NCBI GenBank assembly: GCA_014871385.1
Contig: CM026427.1
Span: 12,710,430 to 12,774,429 of the forward strand
Direction: 5' to 3'
Source of the DNA: Ceratodon purpureus
Taxonomy: Eukaryota; Streptophyta; Bryopsida; Pseudoditrichales; Ditrichaceae
DNA: 64,000 nucleotides
Shown: positions 23,298-34,664 of the stretch, piece by piece
Layout of the letters: every line of letters begins with the position of its first letter
How positions within the stretch are numbered: position 1 is the first letter of the stretch
Made by a program: the position numbers and the translations under genes
The notes under the pieces: model-generated
The model's input: only the letters and a program-made list of their open reading frames with translations
The model's database searches: none
Told to the model about the DNA's origin: nothing

Positions 23298-26200
23298 ATG
23301 GAGTTAGAAAGTTCAAATCGTCTTAAAGACCAAAGTGAGCTTGAAGAATGTAGTTCTATACGTGATGCACTTTCAACAAATGTAGTATCTTCAATAATAG
23401 TGGAAAACGATTTGAATGACGATGTTGAACATCGAATCAAAGACACAAATCATAAAAAAGATATAATCAATAATTTTGTTGAAACAAAAGAAAGTTCATT
23501 CAACAAAGAGAAATCAAATAAAGAAACAATCAAATTGGAAGATGAAGAAGGGGATTTGTGTCGAATTTGTCGAACTTCAGCTGAAATTGAATCACCACTT
23601 TACTTTCCATGTGCTTGTAGTGGAAGTATTAAATATGTTCATCAGGCATGTCTTTTGCAATGGTTGAGTCATAGTAACACACACGAATGCGAGGTAATTG
23701 AACATCGTTAATATACTTATATAATAAAAAGTATCAATTTTAATATCTCAATAATTTGTGCTCAGTTGGATTTCCAATTTTATTTTTTTCTTTTTCAAAA
23801 ACACTATTATACATCATAAAATTTTTAACATTAGATTTGTAAGTATGCATGTATTTAAAAATTAGGGTTTTGAAAAAAATCACATCATTACGGTGCTTGC
23901 ATCATATTATTATAGATTATACAAATGTAGAAGTTTTTTTTAGTTTATTTTCATAAACGGTTGTTTGATTTGATCATATACATTAAGATAATAATACATA
24001 TATTTTTTATTAAAAAAAAAATCAAATTTTTTACATGCACAAATTCTAATATTTCTTTAAAAATATCTACTTTATAAATTACAAATAAAATAAAATGTAA
24101 AATTAATAAAATATATACTCTAATAAATACTCATTGATTGATAACTTCAAATTTTTTATATAAAAGAATGGAATTATTTATCATTTAAAATATTACTTTT
24201 ATCAATAAATGATTATGATAGACCAAGTATAAGATATTTATGAAAAAATTAAATTAACTTCTTTGTTGAATATCAAGGTGTGCAAACATCCATTTGCTTT
24301 CTCTCCGATTTATGCTAGTAATGCCCCTACAAGACTTTCTTTTCAAGAACTTATCTTTGGAGTGGCTTTAAAAACCGGAAGAAGCGCAAAGTATTGTATA
24401 CGTCTGCTACTTGTTTTGTTTGTTTGGTTTTTGTTTGTACCATTTACCACATACTGGATGTGGAGATTTACATTTGTTCGAAACTTTGCCGAAGCTCAAA
24501 GATTATTTATTAGTCGGTGTACTCCAAATTTATTGCTAATGGATTGTTTACAAGGGCTTCTACTATCAACATGTATTATATTTGTATTTTTAGGTGCTAC
24601 ATCCATACGAGAACACTTTCGTCACATACGACAATTCAATGAAAATCATAATGAAATAAGACCACATGGAAATATGAGATTGCCTGTGATTAATGGTGGT
24701 GTCTTTATGTTAAATGATCAATTTCAAAATATGGGTGCAAATAATTTTGGTAATGTGATGAATCAAATCTTACCGGAAGAACAAAGGCTTGTTTTGGAAA
24801 GAAGGCCTAATATATTAAGGAACTTGAATGTTGAAAACGAAGCTGCACAATTAGAAGGTCATTTAGAACAAATCTTTGACGAAGCTAATGAAGCTGACAT
24901 GGGTGAGGATGTACCATTTGATGAATTAATTGGAATGGAAGGTCCCATCTATCATCTTGTTGAAAATGCTATTACTGTAAGTACACTATTTTCTATTCTA
25001 CCTTAACAGATAACACTATAATTCATTTTCAAAAAATTCAAATTAAAATCATTCTTCATTTTTATATGATATATGAAAAAAATAATATATTGTATATATT
25101 CTAGCAATAAAGTTGAGTGATGCAACACTTACTAGAGTTAAATATTTTAATAAGAAATATTACTAAATATATATAACAAGAATTTTGATATTTATGTTGA
25201 TTTTTGAATTGTTTTGAAATTTATTATTTTTCATTCAATCATAAATAAATAGAATATGATGATTTTCTCATTTGAATGAAATTTTTGTTTGCAGGGCTTG
25301 TAATGATTGTTTTACAAATGATAGTGGATTATAAGTGTTTATGGTTATCCATGTTATGTCACATGTGCAGGTATTAGCTAGTAATGCCATTTTCTTGGGC
25401 CTTGTTGCTTTGATTCCTTTTACACTTGGTCGCCTTGTCTTATCTATAGCATCAAAAATTATGATAGCAATCAACAATGCAAGTACGTTGGCTACATTTG
25501 TATTGGTTGATTATTCTTTGAGTTCTCCATTCAACATAAATATGACTAATCTTGAGGCAGAGCATAGTTCATATGAAAAGCTAAACAATGTAAAGGTTGA
25601 AAAAGTTGTAAGAAATGATACATTCTATAAAATGATAGTTTTACCTATTATAAATGCAGCAACATTTATTGGTCGCATAACTGAAGCTGGAAATGTTTTT
25701 AATAGAGTGACAAAGGCAACGGTTTTTGAATTGAAGCTATCAGAGGCAACAACTACTGCTATTGGATATGCAGTTTTATTTACAGCAATAAGTTTTTATT
25801 TGGCTCTAATTACGTTCATAAGATTTACTCATAGACAACCATTGCCTATTGCTAATATCCATGGATCCAATAATACTTTAATAGTTCCAATTGTACCATC
25901 TGTAACTCAACAAATTAAAGTTGGCATACAATATGTAGGAATTATGATTAAGATTGTTGTTCTTATGGTGATAGAATTAGGCCTTTTTCCAATTCTTTGT
26001 GGTTGGTGGCTCGATATTTCCACTAAAGAAATGTTTGATATTACTCTATCACAAAGAGTACAATTTTTTTCAACATCTCCTATTACCAGTACCATTATAC
26101 ATTGGCTTGTTGGCATAGTAATTATGTTACAAATTGGAATCTTAGTAAAGGTCACCCGTCAGGTACCACACATGTTTTTTTTGCAAAAATGAATTTATAT

Positions 26201-26564
26201 ATAATTTTATATTTAAAAATAGAATAAAATGAATTCTAGAGTACAATAAAATGTCAACTCATCATTTAATGATTTGATATTATTAATAGGCTTTTCGACC
26301 AGAAATGTTACACTTTCTAAGAGATCATACAAATTCCAACGAGAATCTGTTTGGAGATTTAATCCGTGACTCACTTTATAAACATGCACAACAAATTTTT
26401 TTGTCATTTATAATATATGGAAGTCTCATTTCAATGTTGATATATGTTCCAACTCAAATGGCCATTTTTGTGGCTCCTCTTATGTTCCCATTGAATATGA
26501 GGTACCGTAATGTTGATATTAAAATGATGAATGATATGAAGGAATCTTTAATTGAAATGTAAAA

Positions 26565-26603
<39 letters not shown>

Positions 26604-27734
26604 ATATATTTATAATTTTGGTAATTCTATTCTATGTAACTAAATTTCAAAAAATGTTTGTAGGATTGTTGATCCTTTTACAGAGATTCCAACCGACATG
26701 TTGTTATTTCATTTTTGCATTCCGTTTGCAGTTGAACACTTCAAACCACAAATTGCAATAGAAAAATTTCTTAAAAAATTGTTTCTTTTTGTTGGTTTGA
26801 TGTTTGGTCTCTCTGAAATTCTTCTTTTAGAAGATCATATATATAGGTATGAAAACTATCATATTCGGCAACAAAGAAGGGAATCAAGAGAGAGAATTGC
26901 TTACCTTCTAAACATTGTTCAAGTAAATGAAAACTTTGAAGGTTCAAGTCCATCTTATAATGACATAACCTTTATCAATCGCAATAGGGGCTCTACTACA
27001 AGTCAAGAATATTGGCATGAAAAGTAAGTATTTCTTTTTATTTTGATGATGCCTTCATTAACTTTGAAGCATTAAGCCATTTAAGTAAATTAAGCTCATG
27101 GTATGAATGACTGTTATGTTTAAACAGATTTAAGTTTATATTGCGGATTGGATTGTTTCTTGTGACTACTTTCACAAGTTTGGTGGTTGTCAATACAACT
27201 ATTATTTTCCTTCCGATAACCATTGGACGTACTATATTTGCTGCTATTTCACAACTTTATGTATTTCAAGGTGCAAAATTTAATGGTATGATCATGTAAA
27301 ATGAATATTTGGTCTTTGGATTTAATTATTTTGTTAAAATATTCTTTGTATTGTTGCATGTTGATTCAAAAATTTCACAGTGACATTTCTAAATTGAATT
27401 ATCTGAGGTTTTTAGTTTTTATATCAAAAGTTTATATGAATCATAATAAACTTCTGTATAAATATACTTAGTTCAAGTTTTAATATTTTAAAACCTACTG
27501 TGACTTAAAAAATCATAGAATCGTTTGATATGTGAAAATTAGACATTTATGCATTCAATATTGGATGCTACATGCTATGGGCTACTGCATCAACAATTAA
27601 ACATATGATATGTTATCTTCAAACACACAATTTAATGATATTTTTACAACAAGTTTTCAAATGGTTTACAATTGGTGCTAAAAGCATGGTATTAATTTTC
27701 TTATGGGTGCGTATTTTGACCAAAAAAATTAAAA

Positions 27735-27811
<77 letters not shown>

Positions 27812-29729
27812 GAATTCTATCATAATAACATCTTTTTAATTGTTTAATAATTTAAATAACTATTCTTAAATTGATAGGTTTTTTTTATCATATATTCATT
27901 AAAATTAAGAATTATTTTAAAGACATTATTTACATGTGTTACTGCAGATTGTATTGATTCCTATACTTATTGGTCTTATTTTTGAGTTGGTGGTATTAGT
28001 ACCTTTTCGGCCTTCTATGGATGAGATTCCAATTCTTTATATATATCATGATTGGGCTTTAGGACTTGTAACATTAAAAATTTGGACAAAATTGGTTTGT
28101 TTCTATTATCATGTATATTTTGAAAGTTTTAATAACATATACATATAATGAATGTAAGAGTGCTTTTAAGTACTAAAAAATGACATATTTTAATATTATG
28201 ATATTATTATGATCTAATAATATATAATATGTCATTGTATTGATCTTAAATTTTTAGAACCTAACATTGTTACTCGATGTATGTGAATAACAGACTATGT
28301 TGGGACATCCAACTCCTTTCGTTAATGATTCTTGGAAGTTGAAATTTGAACAAGTTCGTAGAGATGGATATTCAAATTTAAGAGGATTGTGGATTTTTAA
28401 AGAAATAATACTTCCAATTCTACTCCGCTTATTGATAATACTATGTATTCCATATGTTTTTGTACATACTTTATTCTTTTTACTTGGATATTCTTGGGTT
28501 CCCAATTATGCAATAGATCGATATGCATGGTTTGGTTGCGTATTATTTTTTTCCTTTTATTATATTACAAATAAACTGTATAGATGGTGCATAGACCTAC
28601 ACAATGCTATTCGAGATGATCGATACCTTATTGGTAGGCGACTACATAATTTTGTAGATCGAAGGAGAATATTAAAACAATCAATGAAAAATACTTCTAT
28701 TATACGTAAGAATTCTATGTTCTTTTTGAAGGATTTTATGTTATTTTAAGAATTTCTTTGAAGTAATACATAATACAACTTTAAAGTTAAGTTAAAACAA
28801 ACATCATTATAACTAATAAAAAAATAATGAATACTTCTATTTGGTATAATTTGTAATTTTAAATTCAATGATGTAATATTTACCTCTTGTATCTATAATT
28901 GCTATTGTATGATTTTATTGAACATCATTAAGTAATTAAATTGTAGTCACGTAAACAACCTTCCTCAATTGTTCAATTTTACATATCAGAAGTTGCTGAA
29001 GAAGTTAGCAATGTTGATTCACAAGATGGAAGACCTTCGTTATGCCAAATAACAGCTGAAGAACATGACTTGAGTGATTTGGATTCAAAGCTAAAATTGA
29101 ATTTTGTTGTTGAACCATCAATAACTATCACAAATGTAGTATCTGAAGGTGAAATAAATGTAGGAAGTACTTCAAAAATATTGGAGGTAAAGGATGAACC
29201 AGTTGTAGAAAATAATTTAGAACTTAATTTGGAAGAAAATATAGAAAATGTTCTAAAAAAATTAGAAAATGAATATGAACAAGACGAAGGAAGTACTTCA
29301 GAGAGTTTAGAGATCAAAGACAAGCAATTTGTAGGAAATAATTTAGAACCTAAACATGAAGCAAATATAGAAAATGATTCAAAAACATTTAAAAATGATG
29401 GAAAAGAAGATGAAGGTAGTACTTCAAAAAAATTAGAAGCCAAAGATGAACCAGCTCTAGGAAACAATATAGAATTCAATCATGAAGAAATTGTAGAAAA
29501 TGTTCCAATTCTTTTCAAAAACAAATATGAACAAGATAGAGGACATGTAGTAGAAACTTTAAAAATAAATGAGGAAGTACCGGTAATAGAGAGAAGTCAT
29601 TGTTTAATGAAAGCAGGTGTAGGAATTGTTTTGGAAGATTCTAACCAAGGATATTGTTCTTTGCATGAAGAAAATGAACCATTTGGAACACTTGTGCATT
29701 CAGTAGCTATGCACAAAGGTGAATCCTAA
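23298..29729 (+). CDS. Doa10/MARCH6/SUD1-type RING-CH E3 ligase (1359 aa)
   Basis: Multi-pass ER membrane ubiquitin ligase that degrades misfolded and sterol-pathway proteins. Ten exons join in phase: 23298-23693, 24278-24976, 25371-26162, 26290-26501, 26664-27023, 27128-27285, 27543-27706, 27948-28094, 28294-28705 and 28990-29729. The RING-CH domain (C4HC3) spans about residues 88-137: CRIC, then CAC, H-x2-C, and CEVC across the first intron. It is followed by hydrophobic segments with family landmarks such as HLVENAITVLASN, PFTEIPTDMLLFH, HDWALGL and DDRYLIGRRLHNF. Plant SUD1 proteins are about 1,100 residues. This one carries ~85 extra N-terminal residues and a ~246-residue acidic tail of 42-residue repeats. 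The exons are as AT-rich as the introns, unlike all neighbouring genes. It is an intact but divergent paralogue; expression is not shown. Confidence 0.9.
26567..26609. repeat. (TA)n/(TG)n microsatellite in an intron
   Basis: A run of about fourteen TA dinucleotides passes into a short TG run. It lies in the fourth intron of the Doa10-like gene. Confidence 0.9.
27738..27807. repeat. (AT)n microsatellite in an intron
   Basis: An uninterrupted AT run of about 70 bp just downstream of the seventh coding exon of the Doa10-like gene. It is likely polymorphic in length. Confidence 0.95.
29163..29666 (+). repeat. 126-bp coding repeats in the Doa10-like tail
   Basis: The motif GSTSKxLExKDEP recurs at codons beginning 29163, 29289 and 29415, exactly 126 bp (42 residues) apart. 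A degenerate fourth unit starts at 29541 (GHVVETLKINEEVP). Each unit continues with NNLE-x-HEENIEN and a Lys/Asn/Glu-rich stretch. The repeats are acidic and probably disordered or helical. Confidence 0.85.
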
Positions 29730-30872
29730 TAATGAGTAAAATAATTTTGATGACATGTATAAGAAAGGGATATTGATATTCACTAAAATCAATCCACTTT
29801 GCTCAAAGTTGAGTTAGAAAGGAAAAAGAATTATAATTAAAAAAAATTGAAAGACAATTCTTAGCGACTGGCCTTGTGGGTTATAAAGAATCAATTTCAA
29901 AATTTGGGCTATGAAAAAGACTCTTATTCATTCACCAAAATACATAGCAAATATACATAATCAATTTCAAATACAATCATGTCATTTGTGCTATATTTAT
30001 ACTTAATGTGTTTTTACAAACTAGCTACACTTTCATATGATACATTCGTAAGTATAAAATCTCCATTGTATTTGTTAAGATCAATTTTGTTTTTCTAAAA
30101 GATATCAAATCTCTATAAGAGATTGCACCTCATAGGCACTAAATGATTAAAATCTTATTCCTTTGATAAACATGGTTTTCTTTTCATGGCTATGAAGTAG
30201 TAATCTTAAAAGATATTAGAAATAGAAACAAAGCTAATCATTGAGCTAAAAAGAAAAATGGATTGTCAATCACTATTGTTGTTCTACAAGAGCTAAGACA
30301 TGATTTTTTTTTGGAGAAATTATTGACCTCGTGTGCCTAAAATATAGAAATTGCGTCGAAATAGTAACTGAAATCACAATTATTCATGTAAATGTGTTGA
30401 AATCCAAAAGAATGAACTCTTACCATACCATACCTAAAAAAATTGGCATGGTCATTGAGTAAATAAAAATAAGAATAAGGCATGATGTGTTGCCTCTACA
30501 AGTCATATTGCCAAAAAATGTTGTATTTAATTAATTTGAATGCAACCTTGATAGATGAAATCATCAAAACCAATTACAAAACAACTTAGACAAATGCTTA
30601 GCTTATTTTAAATCACATTTAAAATTAACCTGATTTTTAAAAGTTATTTTTTGAATTGTTCAACTAACTTCCACAAATTCATCAATTATTAATAAAAATA
30701 ACTCCCTGTTGCAAAAAAACTACAATACGTTGTATCACTAAATTAATTCGACTTCATCAAATCCTTGAATATAGACTCCAAAGATCCCACTAAATCCTTT
30801 ATCTAGAGAACTAGATCTAAAGGTAAAACAAACAAACACTTTATTCACACGGTTCTCCTCCGGAAATGGAAG
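29730..30872. other. AT-rich intergenic, no gene seen
   Basis: Downstream of the Doa10-like stop the sequence stays AT-rich with no ORF of interest. Composition shifts sharply to mixed base content near 30,840. Confidence 0.5.
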
Positions 30873-31423
30873 CTACGCTTTCTTTAAACTCGGAGTCCGG
30901 GCATATAAAGCGGGTACACATTGTGCACCATTTGGAATCCTAATCTTGTGAGGTCTCCCCACCTCTCTCGGAGCTCTCTGCAAATCACAAGAACAATCAA
31001 TTTTGATTGACTCCTAATCTAGAATTGCCCAGGTAACCTCGACATTGAGCGCGGAGACTACCGGTTTAAACCTAAACACCCTCCCAAAGAAACAAACTTA
31101 GAAAAAGCTCCCAACTTGTGTGAATCCCATAACACTCAACAACCACATCCAACACTTTTTGCAAAGACATCAAAAACAAAACTCATAATTTTATAGGATT
31201 GGATTGAACTTTTCTAGTCACCTTGAAACCCATTCCCTTGTCATCTCTTCCAAGAGATGGTGATGTTGTTGCTCCGGAGCCTTGCACAATTGCAGTTTGG
31301 AGCTTGCAATCTCCGAGCATGGAGACCATGAGCCGCTCCGTTTTACCATCACCATCTCTTGCAAGATATGGCACAAACCCTGCCTTATTCCAGAAGAGAA
31401 CATCAACATTCGGAATACCATCT
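30873..31423 (-). CDS. possible two-exon gene fragment, unrecognised
   Basis: Two minus-strand blocks join in phase: 31423-31222 (contains IPNVDVLFWNKAGFVPYLA) and 30977-30873 (contains IPNGAQCVPALYARTPS and ends in a stop). The donor is TTCAAG|GTGACT and the acceptor GATTTGCAG. The 5' end is unresolved: the upstream open frame (MGSNDPNMERASQRAHKL, near 31580) reads through in a different frame. I do not recognise the protein. The mixed-composition block is embedded in AT-rich DNA next to the truncated LTO1-like gene, so a transposon-captured gene fragment or decayed gene is as likely as a working gene. Confidence 0.25.
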
Positions 31424-31677
31424 CTAATGGTAAGCTCTCATTGTGATTGCAACAATTGTGATGTTGAAGAATTAGGTTTAGTTTGTAGGAATTCAATCTG
31501 TTTTCAAGGTTTTGGCGATGTTTGATGAGCTTGTGTGCTCTCTGTGAAGCTCTTTCCATGTTAGGGTCATTGCTGCCCATATTTGGAAGCTATGTTGATT
31601 GATTTAGGTCATGAGGGTTTATGGCAATGTTGGGAGTTTCTGATGAATTGGAGGATGGCTTTGGGTTTGGGGTTTAG

Positions 31678-32828
31678 AGGAGGAGGAGGGAGAAGGATCA
31701 GGATGCTGTGGTGCCTCTGTTGATCCGAGTTCGGGCGAAAGCTGTGGCATCTGTTGATGAGAAGAAGCATACTCTAGGTTTTTTAAGGTGTGAGAGTGAA
31801 GGAGTGAAGGGTGTTTTTGAAGAGATTCGTGAAAAGGTTGTTGGCGTGCACTTGGTTGCTGGGGTTTCGATTGCAGTTGCTTTCTTGGTGGCTTTCACTC
31901 ATGTCGACTCTGCATCTGCCAGGTACTTTGGTGATTATGATATTGTTCTGATGTATCTGTCTGCTGAGAGGTTTGTTTGAATGAGAGGAACATGAATGTT
32001 GTGTTATGAGTGCAGAATGAGTTTGACATTTGAGGGGGTTTGCCTTTCAGGTCAGGTGAAATTGATTTGCCACCGATAGAGCCGGAAGTTGTTACTGTTT
32101 CTAGCTCGAAAGAGATCAGCCTGGCGAAGCAGCTGCAGGTCATTGGAGCTAAAATGTATGGCGCATTCTGGTGCTCACACTGTTTTGAGCAGAAACAGGT
32201 ACTTATGCTCCTAGTTTCAGTTTCATCGTACAAGCTTTGTGATGTTGCTCGGGATTGACTTCAATGGGGAAAGTTTGAGTGGAAGTAAGGGACGGTTGCA
32301 GAAAAACGACCTCTATAATCTTGATTTTCTCTCTGGTGTCAACCAAGAGATTAGAATTTGTCTCCTCCTAAGAGCCATTATCTGAATTGATCCGCTAATG
32401 CTGAGTTCGCATGTGTTGGCATGTGTTCAGATGTTTGGTAAAGAAGCATTGAAGTACATAGAGTACGTGGAGTGCTATCCGGAGGGGTACAGACGAGGTG
32501 TTAAGCTTGCACCGGCATGCTCTGCGGCTAACATCCAAGGATTCCCCACGTGGGTGATCAATGGCCAGGTATGCTTCACTCCATCTTTTCCTCAAACCGC
32601 GACACTCTCTCACCTGTACTGCATCACTCATATCCCATCTCTTGGCTTGAATTAACCCAACTTGTTGCAATATCTGAGGCACACTTTCCTAGATATGCTC
32701 CTGGGTGACCATTTCATAACATTTGTCTTCTCATTGTTGTTTCTTATCTGCAGAAATACTCCGGAGAACAGGGGTTCGACAAACTGGCCGAGCTCTCTGG
32801 CCTCCCTGTGGCACAAGTGATGAAATGA
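31678..32828 (+). CDS. LTO1-like thioredoxin-domain protein, VKOR part missing
   Basis: Four exons in phase: 31678-31922, 32051-32198, 32431-32568 and 32754-32828 (201 residues; the first exon begins at an acceptor-like TTTAG and contains no start codon). Plant LTO1 is a thylakoid VKOR-thioredoxin fusion that forms disulfides in lumenal proteins. This locus matches its C-terminal half: one hydrophobic segment (VSIAVAFLVAF), a linker with SGEIDLPP, the thioredoxin-like GAKMYGAFWCSHCFEQKQ with the CSHC redox motif, then ACSAANIQGFPTWVINGQ with the cis-proline TWVING region. The four-helix VKOR domain and the plastid transit peptide were not found upstream. The nearest ATG (31654) is out of frame. 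It is either a 5'-truncated duplicate, a gene with a distant first exon, or a thioredoxin-only derivative. Confidence 0.7.
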
Positions 32829-34664
32829 AGAATTCATGTTTTGTGTACATTATCTAGACCACTTGGATATGCTTAAACCCAGTTATTGCAAGTCACTAAA
32901 ACTCTCAAGAGGCTTTCACGGTAGATACATTCGGGATACTTGGGTGACATTATCTGGTGAACATTGCTGTAGTACATTAATTTTGTCTTATAATCACTGC
33001 TAGTGAAGTTCTTTTCAACGTATGGTCGATTGGTATGGCTCTTGTTTCTCCTTTTGATTCATGCTTACAACAGTTTCCTTTCTGTTGTTCTACTAAAGAT
33101 TCAATGCCCAATGCCATCTCAGTTCTCATGCCTCACACATGAGGAGTGCAAGGTTTGAAACGTGATGAGTCCATGAAACGTGATGAATGCAAGGTTTGAA
33201 AGACACGTTCCATTTGTCTGGACAATATTTCACAGTTTAATTGCAGCAGCTCTACTAACGTGACTGAATGCCTCATGGGACACATTTTCCACACAGCAAT
33301 GTCACGATGATTTTGAAACTTCCTGAAGATGTGCTTTGCAAGAGTCACCAACCATTCTTGTCAGGCAGAAACACACCTGCCTTTTCTGTTGTTGAAGAAA
33401 TTTAATATCCCTCTTGGAGCAAAACTACTTTGGTAAAAAGGAAGAAGGAAATGCAAAAATAATCCAAAACTCTTCAGCTTTCAGCACAACCTTAGAACTG
33501 TGGTAATCAGAATCAGCTATGACCAATATCCAGGAAGCATGTTAACTTTGATGAGATCCTAAACCATCAGAAAGTGGTGGAATATAAAATGCAAGACGGT
33601 GTCCTTTCAGCATGAGAATCTATTGTGTCCACATGCTTCAGCGTGTGGATACAATAGATTCTCATGCTTCCCATGGGTGGCAGCAATAGCAATGAGAAAA
33701 AAAAGGGGTGAAAGAGTGAAAAAGAACACAACACATTTAAACACTGGAGTTATTCTCTACCAAGGGATTTTCCTCTATAATCAAGATAAAATTGTGAAGC
33801 TTAAAAAAAGAAAAAAGAAAAACAATTTCATCCATATCCTAAATGCATTTGAAATGAGGTATCTAGTTATATAAAACTTGTTTTCATTTGAAACCCTAAT
33901 CATATGAATGCTCTTTATTATGCTTTGCTCTCTTTCTTATTCTCTCCTATCATACGCACGGCAAACCACTTACTACATGGAGTAACTTCCCTCTTCACGG
34001 GCACAAGATCAATTGAAAACCATCATCTCCTCTTAAATCTAAGCAATTCTCACATTTCACCCACTTAAATGTACCATAAACAGAATAGTCAAATTAAGGC
34101 ACAGTGACGGGTTTAGACTCACCTCCCAAACCCGCGCCGGGTCGAATGTCGGCTCAGAAATTAGGGTTTGCAACCATCGCCGCTGCAGTCCGTCCCACTC
34201 CAACAAATACCTATCCAATACTCCCCCGATACTCTACCAATACCCTCTAGATACCAGTTCAATACCCTCACATACCCGCCGCCGACGACGCCACAAGAAC
34301 ACCAAAGCATTTGCCCAGAACACCATAGCTGCAGCTTCGCCGCACCATCAAAACCACCATCACACCATCGCAAATGCACTCTCCTCAGATCACACACATG
34401 CGGCGACGTCAATCATAGCCTCCGAGCTGTCCAGAAATTCAGTTTCCACGTCCAATATTGTATGATTTCGACGCAGAGAGCATGTGCTATCCAAGCCTGG
34501 TTTCCATTCTTGCATGGTGAGGAGCGTTGCTGATTTTGGAACTGGCACTGGCGATGCTAAGATTGGGAGATCGACAGTGAGTGAGGGCAGGGTTTAGAGT
34601 TCGAGGTCGAGGGTGTAGAAAGAGAGGTTAAATTGTTGGAGGTTGTTGTTGGGGGGGGAGCTGG
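32829..34664. other. intergenic with one hairpin; 5' region of the nucleotidase gene
   Basis: This holds the 3' UTR of the LTO1-like gene and AT-rich spacer with the 29-bp hairpin at 33609. From about 34,100 a more GC-rich CCGCCG/ACCACC-rich stretch begins that is probably the promoter and leader of the 5'-nucleotidase gene. ORFs at 34168-34533 on both strands look like composition artefacts. Confidence 0.45.
33609..33668. repeat. near-perfect hairpin, 29-bp stem, 2-nt loop
   Basis: Arms 33609-33637 and 33640-33668 pair over all 29 positions: 27 Watson-Crick pairs and two pairs that would be G-U wobbles in RNA. The left arm starts AGCATGAGAATCTATTGTGT. It is isolated in AT-rich spacer. The very short loop does not suit a Dicer-processed microRNA precursor. 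Confidence 0.9.

Noticed and set aside
28979..29479. 166-codon minus ORF rich in Ser/Phe
   Set aside because: Shadow of the acidic repeat exon of the Doa10-like gene.
30840..31200. LTR or gag remnant of a retrotransposon
   Set aside because: No TG...CA-bounded direct repeat, primer-binding site or polyprotein motif could be identified.
33609..33668. MicroRNA precursor
   Set aside because: A 2-nt loop and a 29-bp near-perfect stem do not suit plant microRNA processing; kept only as a hairpin.
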